A stretch of 21,250 nucleotides of DNA, from NCBI GenBank assembly GCA_026419815.1, contig JAOAKR010000004.1, positions 1 to 21,250 on the forward strand, read 5' to 3'. The position numbers were made by a program, and so were the translations under genes. The notes under the pieces are model-generated. The model searched no databases, was not told the origin of the DNA, and worked only from the letters and a program-made list of their open reading frames with translations. This document shows positions 14,223 through 19,978 of this stretch, piece by piece. How positions within the stretch are numbered: position 1 is the first letter of the stretch; each line of letters opens with the position of its first letter. This DNA is from Microcaldota archaeon. Lineage in GTDB: Archaea; Micrarchaeota; Micrarchaeia; CAILAH01.

Positions 14223-14310
14223 GCCTTTTTGGCGTATGGGCTGCCCAGGCGATGTGCCGCGTACCCGCTGCGTGGGGGGACTGTGCGGGCAGGACCCGCC
14301 GCTGCTAACA

Positions 14311-14320
14311 TATAAAATAC
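14311..14320 (+). promoter_or_regulatory. TATA box of the translation operon
   Basis: TATAAAATAC is centred about 27 nt before the aIF5A ATG at 14342. The leader would be a few bases at most. Confidence 0.7.
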
Positions 14321-14341
14321 TTTTTACTTCTAAAACAACCC

Positions 14342-14734
14342 ATGAGCACCACTTTCGGCTCAATGAAGGAGCTTAGGGAAGGAAAATATGTAATGATAGA
14401 TGGCGAGCCGTGCAGGGTAGTTGAGACAAGCTCATCTGCGCCTGGCAAGCACGGGTCGGCCAAGATGCGCGTTGTGGCAATAGGGATATTTGACTCGCAA
14501 AAGAGGGCGCTGTTTGGCCCTGCAGACCAGGATGTTGAGATCCCGATAATAGAGCGCAAGCGCGGCCAGATAATCTCCGTGAGTGGGGATACGGCGCAGA
14601 TAATGGATATGGCGACGTACGAGAGCTTTGAGATTACAATACCTGACGATATGAAGGGTGAAGCACAGGCCGGCAAGGAAGTTGACTATATGGAGTGGAA
14701 TGCGCGCAGGATGCTCACGCGCGTCAACAAGTGA
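14342..14734 (+). CDS. eif5a: Translation factor aIF5A
   Basis: aIF5A binds the ribosome near the peptidyl-transferase centre and helps form difficult peptide bonds. The lysine that receives the hypusine or deoxyhypusine modification is K36 in APGKHGSAK. The N-terminal SH3-like domain covers about residues 1-70 and the C-terminal OB fold about 71-130 (VEIPIIERKRGQIISVSGD). Length (130 aa) is normal. It is the first gene of an operon that continues with S24e 10 nt downstream, S27ae, a CPBP protease and Kae1. The gene for deoxyhypusine synthase is not in the window. Confidence 0.97.
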   Translation: MSTTFGSMKELREGKYVMIDGEPCRVVETSSSAPGKHGSAKMRVVAIGIFDSQKRALFGPADQDVEIPIIERKRGQIISVSGDTAQIMDMATYESFEITIPDDMKGEAQAGKEVDYMEWNARRMLTRVNK

Positions 14735-14744
14735 GGGTGTTTTG

Positions 14745-15050
14745 ATGAGGCTTGATATAACAAACAAGACGGTTAACCCGCTTTTCAACAGGACCGAGAT
14801 CACCTTTGAGGTTTCGCAGGATGCCGAGACGCCTTCGCGCGCTTGGGTGATAAAGGAGATTGCCAAGGCAATGAAGTGCGATGAGGGCCTCGTGGTTGTT
14901 GACTATGTGAGGCAGCCGTTCGGCATCAAGAAGAGCCACGGCAAGGCAAAGGTCTACAAGTCCGTGCAGGACCTCAAGTATGAGGCTAAGCACCTGCTTG
15001 AGCGCGCCAAGAAATCGCTGGGCGCGGGCAAGGAAGAGAAGAAGGAGTAG
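14745..15050 (+). CDS. rps24e: Ribosomal protein S24e
   Basis: S24e is a small-subunit ribosomal protein found in archaea and eukaryotes. The 101-residue sequence shows the family pattern: an N-terminal strand MRLDITNKTVNPLFNRTEI, the helix WVIKEIAKAMKCDEGLVVVD, and FGIKKSHGKAKVYKS. The C-terminal tail is lysine/glutamate-rich. The ATG at 14745 has GAGGGTGT about 7 nt upstream; an earlier in-frame start would lie inside aIF5A. S24e-S27ae-Kae1 is a recurrent archaeal gene order, which supports the call. Confidence 0.96.
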   Translation: MRLDITNKTVNPLFNRTEITFEVSQDAETPSRAWVIKEIAKAMKCDEGLVVVDYVRQPFGIKKSHGKAKVYKSVQDLKYEAKHLLERAKKSLGAGKEEKKE

Positions 15051-15056
15051 GTCTAA

Positions 15057-15197
15057 ATGGCAGACAAGAAGAAAAAGCCTCGCATATACAAGAAAGGCAG
15101 GGACTGCCCGCGCTGCGGTGCAGGCACACGGCTCGCAGAGCATAAGGATAGGGTTGCCTGCGGCAAGTGCGGTTATTATGAGAAAAAGCCAAAGTAA
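15057..15197 (+). CDS. rps27ae: Ribosomal protein S27ae
   Basis: S27ae is a 46-residue zinc-binding small-subunit protein (the ribosomal part of eukaryotic ubiquitin-S31 fusions). The zinc ligands are C17, C20, C35 and C38 in [14 protein letters not shown] and VACGKCGY. The N-terminus is lysine-rich ([14 protein letters not shown]). It begins 6 nt after the S24e stop. Its last 20 bases overlap the most likely start of the CPBP gene. Confidence 0.96.
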   Translation: MADKKKKPRIYKKGRDCPRCGAGTRLAEHKDRVACGKCGYYEKKPK

Positions 15198-16053
15198 GGC
15201 CAAATCCAGCCGGAACAGGGGTACGCCTTTGGCCGTGCACAGCCCCGCAGTATCCTATTTGGGAGCGGCCTTTTCAAAGTGCCCCTTAGTTTCAGCGCCT
15301 TTAGCCCACCTTCGCATAAGGCCCGCAGTCCTCTCGGTGATGCTTGCATCATTCGCAGTGCTGTTTGCGGCCGCATTTTCAATGGTGACCGGCGCGCCGC
15401 AATACATTGCAGTGCTCATCCCGTTCACTCCCGCAATGATGCTGCGCACAGCCGGCAAGCGCACGCTTGTGGCATCAACATCAATTTTGCTTGCAGCATC
15501 GCTGTATATCCCAGCGTTCTCGCCCATACTCCTCTCCCTTATTATGCTCTTGCTCCCAGCATATTTTGCGCTGGGCAAGCCTGGCTGTGATGATTTGCTG
15601 CTCACTCTCGGGTTCAACGGAAGCATTGTGCGTGCAATAGCAGTCGCAGTGCTCTCTCTCATCCCAGCATTCATATTTATGGTACTGTTCTCAATAATTG
15701 CACCGCATATGGGCTTAAACGACGGCCAATTAGTTGAGGCAAAAATATCCACACTGCCGCTTTACATACTTGCTTATGCGGTAACACTGGGCCCGCTCTC
15801 AGAGGAAATATTCTTCCGTGCGTTCCTCCCAAAATACACTGGGGGCATAATATCAAGCGTGCTGTTCGGCCTTGCGCATTATTCGTACGGCTCATATTTT
15901 GAGGTTGCCGGCGCATTCTTGCTCGGGCTTTACCTGTATGCGCTCTACCGCGTCAGCGGAGATATCAAGGCCCCCATAATCGCGCATATGCTTATCAATG
16001 CAGCATCCCTCTATGTGATGTTCGGGCCGCTGCCACCAATGCCAAGGATGTGA
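15178..16053 (+). CDS. CPBP family intramembrane glutamic protease (Rce1-like)
   Basis: This multi-pass membrane protein of about 291 residues belongs to the CPBP/Abi family, which includes the CAAX-prenyl protease Rce1 and bacteriocin self-immunity proteins. The three family motifs are present: EEIFFR (E209, E210, R214), FGLAH (F230, H234) and HMLIN (H270, N274). Hydrophobic segments are spread from about residue 48 to 280. The start is uncertain: the ATG at 15178 overlaps the S27ae end by 20 nt and gives a polar 45-residue N-terminus; later GTG or TTG codons are possible. Archaeal substrates are unknown. Kae1 follows 9 bp later, so the gene is embedded in a translation operon. Confidence 0.87.
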   Translation: MRKSQSKAKSSRNRGTPLAVHSPAVSYLGAAFSKCPLVSAPLAHLRIRPAVLSVMLASFAVLFAAAFSMVTGAPQYIAVLIPFTPAMMLRTAGKRTLVASTSILLAASLYIPAFSPILLSLIMLLLPAYFALGKPGCDDLLLTLGFNGSIVRAIAVAVLSLIPAFIFMVLFSIIAPHMGLNDGQLVEAKISTLPLYILAYAVTLGPLSEEIFFRAFLPKYTGGIISSVLFGLAHYSYGSYFEVAGAFLLGLYLYALYRVSGDIKAPIIAHMLINAASLYVMFGPLPPMPRM

Positions 16054-16062
16054 GGTTATATT

Positions 16063-17052
16063 ATGGATTCACACCACAAGACCGATTTATGCACGCTGGG
16101 CATTGAGTCAACCGCACACACGTTTGGGATTGGAGTATGCCGTTCAGGCAAGATTCTTGCAAATGCCTCGCGCACATATTCGCAAAAGTTTGGAGGGATG
16201 AAGCCGTCTGATGCCGCCGACCACCACGCACTTGCGGCTGAGGATGTGCTTTGCGAGGCGCTCAGGCACGCCGGCATTACAATGCGTGATGTTGGCCTCA
16301 TAGGGTATTCAAAAGGGCCTGGCCTCGCCCCTTGCCTCAGGATAGGGCGTGCAGTTGCGGTGCTGTGCTCATCCATCCTTAACGTCCCTATTTTGCCTGT
16401 GCACCACAGCTTGGCGCACATTGAGATAGGCAGGCACACGTGTGGGATGGAAGACCCACTAGTAATTTATGTGAGCGGGGGCAACACACAGCTGCTTATC
16501 CTCAAGAAGGGCAGGTATTCTGTGCTTGGGGAGACGCTGGACATCGGGCTTGGCAACGCAATTGACACGCTTGCGCGCTCACTCGGCCTGGAGAAGGCGC
16601 ACGGCGGCGAGATTGAGCGCCTCGCGCGCACAGGCAAGTATTTTGAGCTGCCGTATACAGTCAAGGGGATGGATTTTGCGTTCTCGGGCCTGGTCACCAA
16701 GTGCGAACAAGTGTCCCGGGACCATTCACACGAGGATATCGCGCATTCTTTCCAGGAGACTGCGTTTGCGATGCTGTGCGAGGCCGCGGAGCGTGCGCTT
16801 ATGATCACTCATAAGAAAGAAATCTTGCTTTGCGGCGGAGTTGCCCAGAACACGCGCCTACAGGGGATGGTTGCTGGGATGGCGGAGGAGAACGGCGTGC
16901 GGTTTGGATGCCCCGAGCCGCAATATAACAGGGATAACGGTGCGATGATTGCATATACTGCGGGATACTTATACCACAAGTTTGGGCACAAGTATCCGGA
17001 CACTGATTGCGGCATCCTGCCTCGGTACCGGATAGAAGACTCGCCTGCATAG
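16063..17052 (+). CDS. kae1: Kae1, tRNA t6A threonylcarbamoyltransferase subunit of KEOPS
   Basis: Kae1 transfers the threonylcarbamoyl group to A37 of ANN-decoding tRNAs as part of the KEOPS complex. The 329-residue ASKHA-fold protein has GIESTAHTFGIG at 13-24, the metal-binding HHSLAH at 114-119 (ligands H115 and H119), SGGNTQLL for phosphate binding, CGGVAQNTRL, and the C-terminal metal ligand D291 (YNRDNGAMIAY). It lacks the C-terminal Bud32 kinase that is fused in many euryarchaea, so Bud32 should be encoded elsewhere. GAGGT lies 6 nt upstream of the ATG, and the CPBP stop is 9 bp before it. Confidence 0.96.
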   Translation: MDSHHKTDLCTLGIESTAHTFGIGVCRSGKILANASRTYSQKFGGMKPSDAADHHALAAEDVLCEALRHAGITMRDVGLIGYSKGPGLAPCLRIGRAVAVLCSSILNVPILPVHHSLAHIEIGRHTCGMEDPLVIYVSGGNTQLLILKKGRYSVLGETLDIGLGNAIDTLARSLGLEKAHGGEIERLARTGKYFELPYTVKGMDFAFSGLVTKCEQVSRDHSHEDIAHSFQETAFAMLCEAAERALMITHKKEILLCGGVAQNTRLQGMVAGMAEENGVRFGCPEPQYNRDNGAMIAYTAGYLYHKFGHKYPDTDCGILPRYRIEDSPA

Positions 17053-17123
17053 CTATTCACAGCAGGCGCCTATATTGCCGTGCTTTGTGCAGGCCATATG
17101 TACCGCATCACGTAACCCTATTG

Positions 17124-17130
17124 TTTATAT
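17124..17130 (+). promoter_or_regulatory. TATA box for the CDP-alcohol phosphatidyltransferase gene
   Basis: TTTATAT is centred about 27 nt before the ATG at 17154, which would give a nearly leaderless message. It starts a new unit after Kae1. Confidence 0.55.
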
Positions 17131-17153
17131 TTTTTGGCGGGGTAGCTCTAAAT

Positions 17154-17762
17154 ATGGGCATTAAGGAATTGCTTTCAGGGGCTTCACAGGCCATAATGCC
17201 TTTTGCCAAAAAAGTGCCGTTGCACCCAAACGTGCTCACTCTCTTCTCTCTTTTGCTTGCGCTTGCAGCAACCGTATTCATATACAGTGGCAACGTATTG
17301 CTCGCAGCCGGCTTTGTGGCGCTGGCATATCTTATGGACGGCGTTGACGGCCTGGTTGCACGCGCACGCAAGCTTGAGACAGCATTCGGCGCATATTTTG
17401 ATGGGGTTTCAGACCGCATAGTTGACTTTTTCGTGCTGCTCGCAATGATGACACTTGTATGGCCATCGCAGCAGATGGCACATTTTGCAATAATACTGCT
17501 TATGGCATTTGGAGTGTTCCTGACTACATTCGCAGTTGCATATGCCGACCACAGGGGCGCCGTGCGCAAAGAGGACCTCAAGAAGATGAAGTGCATCTTT
17601 GAGAGGCCGGAACGATGCGTGGCAATCCTGGCCTCACTCGTGGCTTATGCATATGACCCGCAGGTCTCATTCTATATCCTTGCAGTAGCCGCAGCACTTT
17701 CAGTGGCTGCATTCCTGCAGAGGTTCGTAAAAGCCGCAGAAATAAATATGGGATACCGATGA
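17154..17762 (+). CDS. CDP-alcohol phosphatidyltransferase (archaetidyl-type phospholipid synthase)
   Basis: Members of this membrane family join an alcohol such as myo-inositol phosphate, glycerol phosphate or serine to a CDP-activated lipid. The signature DxxDGxxAR(x8)GxxxDxxxD is complete: D62, D65, G66, A69, R70, G79, D83 and D87. Several hydrophobic helices span about 25-200. FERPERCVAIL after the fourth helix resembles the RPER-type motif of archaeal inositol-phosphate-transferring members, so archaetidylinositol phosphate synthase is a good guess but not proven. Length is 202 residues. The stop overlaps the next gene by 4 nt (ATGA). Confidence 0.9.
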   Translation: MGIKELLSGASQAIMPFAKKVPLHPNVLTLFSLLLALAATVFIYSGNVLLAAGFVALAYLMDGVDGLVARARKLETAFGAYFDGVSDRIVDFFVLLAMMTLVWPSQQMAHFAIILLMAFGVFLTTFAVAYADHRGAVRKEDLKKMKCIFERPERCVAILASLVAYAYDPQVSFYILAVAAALSVAAFLQRFVKAAEINMGYR

Positions 17763-18028
17763 AGTACCGCCTTACTTCACCTTGCAGGGGGAGCAACACG
17801 TTTGACGCACTCCCAGAGAGGGAAGTGTGCCTCTCACCTGAGAAGATGTGCTCTCTGTTGCGCGGCCTCGGCCTTGAAATAAAGGTTGAGAGCGATGTGA
17901 TGGCTATCGGGCAAAAGGGGAGCATTGAGGTGGCAATATACAGGCGCGGGAAAGCGATCATAAAAAACGTGAAGGAACGGAAGGAAGCCGATGCGCTCGC
18001 ACGCAAGATATTTTCAAAAATGGGCTGA
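17759..18028 (+). CDS. Small conserved-looking protein coupled to the phosphatidyltransferase
   Basis: This 89-residue protein has no membrane helix. The pattern is a helix (SPEKMCSLLRGLGL) followed by strands EIKVESDVMAIGQ, SIEVAIYRRGKAIIKNV and a final helix KEADALARKIFSKMG. This strand-strand-helix layout with the phrase GKAIIKNVKE resembles small domains found alone or at the C-terminus of archaeal ThiF/MoeB-like proteins; that similarity is from memory and tentative. Two or three cysteines near the N-terminus (PCRGSN, EVCLS, MCSLL) are notable. It overlaps the preceding gene by 4 nt, indicating translational coupling. Confidence 0.7.
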   Translation: MKYRLTSPCRGSNTFDALPEREVCLSPEKMCSLLRGLGLEIKVESDVMAIGQKGSIEVAIYRRGKAIIKNVKERKEADALARKIFSKMG

Positions 18029-18042
18029 AAAAGTATGCTTTG

Positions 18043-18597
18043 TTAGGCCTTTGCCAGCTGTTCTTTTCTTGCAGTGAGCACAATATAGGCCGCCGCAAGT
18101 ATAAGCAGCACACCGGCCGCCTGCAGGTATGGCACATAATTGGCTTCTTCTGCGGCAACCTCCTCCTCAGCAGGTGCGGGCTCTTCTGAAACATATTTTG
18201 CCATAACCATTGGCGCAGCGCCATCACCCACATCCATGCTTTGCATATTCTCCTTGAGCATATATGACTGCATCAGCACGGGACCTATGAGCAGCAGCAC
18301 GCCAACCGCAAGCATTATGAATGCCCGAACAGGCACATCTGGCCGGCCGCCAACCAGCGACTCGCCCTTCTCTGTTAGCGCGTAATACTTCCATTTCCTG
18401 CCCTCATCTATACGCTTGACAAGGCCGGCTTCCATAAGCTTGTCAAGGTGCTCAAGCACTGTGGGGGTGGACAAGCCCATCTTTTCGGAAAGCATAGTAG
18501 GCGTATGCCTGCCTTTTGTGAGCAGCTTCAGCATCTCTATCCTGGTATCCGCTCCTATCGCGCGCAACAGCTCCCTGTCAATCCGCACCTCTGCCAT
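18043..18597 (-). CDS. Membrane-tethered ArsR-type winged-helix regulator
   Basis: Residues 5-80 form an ArsR/MarR-like winged helix: IGADTRIEMLKLLTKG, then TPTMLSEKMGLSTPTVLEHL as the helix-turn-helix, and GLVKRIDEGRKWKYYALTEKG as the wing. No metal-binding cysteines are present, so it is unlikely to be a classical metal sensor. Two membrane helices follow at about 90-108 and 155-174. They enclose a 46-residue loop rich in glutamate and alanine (EEPAPAEEEVAAEE), predicted outside the cell, with the DNA-binding domain and short basic tail inside. The layout suggests a one-component regulator that senses something at the membrane. It lies 46 bp after the SIMPL lipoprotein gene. Confidence 0.85.
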   Translation of the reverse strand: MAEVRIDRELLRAIGADTRIEMLKLLTKGRHTPTMLSEKMGLSTPTVLEHLDKLMEAGLVKRIDEGRKWKYYALTEKGESLVGGRPDVPVRAFIMLAVGVLLLIGPVLMQSYMLKENMQSMDVGDGAAPMVMAKYVSEEPAPAEEEVAAEEANYVPYLQAAGVLLILAAAYIVLTARKEQLAKA

Positions 18598-18643
18598 ATA
18601 ACCACTTCATATGCCAGAAAATAAATAAAATAATGAAATTGCC

Positions 18644-19405
18644 TTATACAACCTTGCCGCCGGCCGGCTCGGAAAGGTAAACTGCGCTCACAGATGCCGA
18701 TACCTTCACCTGGCCAGGGATTATCATTGTTTCTGCGGACATCGCCTTGTCATACATCGCATAGTTCCTGTAAGGCACGTATGATGCGCCTGCACTCACG
18801 CTCTTAACACCGATAATCTTATGGCCGAGTGCAGAAGCGATTGCATTGGCATCAGAGGCGGCATTTCCAACTGCCTGCTTGAGCAGGTCCGCGCGCACCT
18901 TGTTCATAGTGCTGTCCTTGAGCGTAAACTGCACCGAGTTGACCCTGTTTGCCCCAGCGGAAACTGCGGCGTCTATTATCTTCCCGGAGTTCTTGACATT
19001 CTCGCTCTTTATGTGCAGCGTGTGCGTAGCGGTGTATCCCACTATTGACTGCTCATTCGTATCCTCATCCCACTTGTACCGCGGCGCCACACTAAAGGAT
19101 GACGTTTTTATGTTTGCCTCCTGGACGCCAGCAGCAAGCAGTGCTGCACGCACCCGTTCCATTATGGCGGCGTTTGCCTCAGCGGCCTCAGTAGCAGTCT
19201 TGCCCTCCGTCTCAACACCAAGCTCTATCTCTGCAAGGTCAGGATCAAGCTCAATTTCAGCACTGCCGTAGACCGAAAGCTCGGTACTGTTCAGGGCCGG
19301 TGTGGACGTCTCCTGGGTTGAGGCGGTTGTGCACCCGCCCATAATCACGAGCAGGCTCATCACAAACAGCCCAACTACAAGCGCACTCATTATCTTGTTC
19401 ATCAA
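18644..19405 (-). CDS. SIMPL-domain (DUF541) lipoprotein
   Basis: This 253-residue secreted protein has a signal peptide with a lipobox-like VIMGGC (C25), so it is probably lipid-anchored on the outer face of the membrane. The SIMPL (DUF541) domain covers about 40-245: LSVYGSAEIELDPDLAEIELGVETEG at its start, a helix EAAEANAAIMERVRAALLAAGV, then TSSFSVAPRYKW and YTATHTLHIK, and near the end MIIPGQVKVSASVSAVY. SIMPL proteins form oligomeric outer-surface or periplasmic assemblies of unclear function, some linked to stress. GGTGAT 5 nt before the ATG at 19405 supports the start. It is upstream of the membrane ArsR gene and probably cotranscribed with it. Confidence 0.88.
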   Translation of the reverse strand: MMNKIMSALVVGLFVMSLLVIMGGCTTASTQETSTPALNSTELSVYGSAEIELDPDLAEIELGVETEGKTATEAAEANAAIMERVRAALLAAGVQEANIKTSSFSVAPRYKWDEDTNEQSIVGYTATHTLHIKSENVKNSGKIIDAAVSAGANRVNSVQFTLKDSTMNKVRADLLKQAVGNAASDANAIASALGHKIIGVKSVSAGASYVPYRNYAMYDKAMSAETMIIPGQVKVSASVSAVYLSEPAGGKVV

Positions 19406-19430
19406 ATCACCTGCTATGAATTGGGGGGCT

Positions 19431-19443
19431 ACATATATATATC
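19431..19443 (-). promoter_or_regulatory. TATA-like box for the SIMPL-ArsR unit
   Basis: A run of alternating A and T (ATATATATAT) is centred about 31 nt before the ATG. This leaves room for the short leader that carries the ribosome-binding site GGTGAT. Confidence 0.5.
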
Positions 19444-19725
19444 ACAGCCAAATGGCTAGGCGAGGGCCTAACTTTTGCATAAGTAACCCGGATACATACA
19501 CTCCACCTGAAGACCGGCAGCCAAACGTTCACCCCTTGCTTGCAAGAACCTGCCGACTGCACCTACTTTTATTACTCCCAAGGCAAAATCTAATGAAGTA
19601 TAATCCTTGAATGCTTGTGTTCACCTCATTTTAGTATAGATAAGGCTTGAAGTATCTTAGCATTTGCTTGCCTAACTTGCATATGCCTATTACGCTAAAA
19701 AAGGCGGCACCTTTAACATATGAAA
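19444..19725. other. Spacer without a recognisable gene
   Basis: This stretch between the SIMPL promoter and the duplicated tRNA end is AT-rich in its right half. I find no convincing gene, tRNA or repeat array. A short imperfect echo is present: GCCTAACTTTTGCAT at 19467-19481 against GCCTAACTTGCAT at 19670-19682. It may be decayed sequence next to the tRNA-Asp repeat. Confidence 0.5.
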
Positions 19726-19810
19726 GAGCGCCTCGGCCGGGATCGAGCAATGCCCTGCATTGCGAGAGTCGGCGAGAAGCGAACTAAGTGAGCGCCTCGG
19801 CCGGGATCGA
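19726..19810. repeat. Duplicated 3' end of tRNA-Asp (21-bp direct repeat)
   Basis: A 21-base sequence starting GAGCGCCTCGG and ending GGGATCGA occurs at 19726-19746 and at 19790-19810. The second copy is the real 3' end of tRNA-Asp: acceptor strand, discriminator and half of the T-arm. The 43 bases between include a hairpin GCAATG-CCCTG-CATTGC at 19746-19762. Duplicated tRNA 3' ends are classic attachment-site scars of integrated elements. Confidence 0.75.
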
Positions 19811-19863
19811 ACCCGGGTCGCAGCCGTGACAGGGCTGAATGCTAACCGTTACACCACCGAAGC
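19793..19863 (-). tRNA. tRNA-Asp(GUC)
   Basis: The acceptor strands are GCTTCGG (19863-19857) and CCGAGGC (19800-19794), with G73 at 19793, as expected for aspartate. The anticodon stem-loop is CAGCC-CTGTCAC-GGCTG, anticodon GUC. The T-arm CCGGG/CCCGG encloses TTCGAT, only six bases instead of seven, and the variable region is four bases, so the tRNA is slightly short (71 nt with the discriminator). CCA is not encoded. A TATA box lies about 29 bp upstream. Confidence 0.9.
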
Positions 19864-19887
19864 ACGCCTCTTATTAAGGCAAAATAG

Positions 19888-19897
19888 ATTTTAAAGG
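19888..19897 (-). promoter_or_regulatory. TATA box for tRNA-Asp
   Basis: On the minus strand this reads CCTTTAAAAT. Its centre is about 29 nt from the tRNA 5' end at 19863, predicting a leader of only a few bases. Confidence 0.55.
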
Positions 19898-19978
19898 CTT
19901 TTCAAGAGAGGGTGCAAATAATAAGGCGTGGCACATCTTCACTGGCCACATATCATTGGCTGCCTCGCCCCTTTGCCC

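Noticed and set aside
19302..19610. 102-codon plus-strand ORF over the SIMPL promoter region
   Set aside because: It starts antisense inside the SIMPL signal peptide, has no promoter and shows no domain.
19726..19863. tRNA-Asp with a T-loop intron whose 3' exon is the distant copy at 19726-19746
   Set aside because: I tried the splice offsets that restore a seven-base loop and found no bulge-helix-bulge; the near copy already closes the acceptor and T stems, so duplication is simpler.
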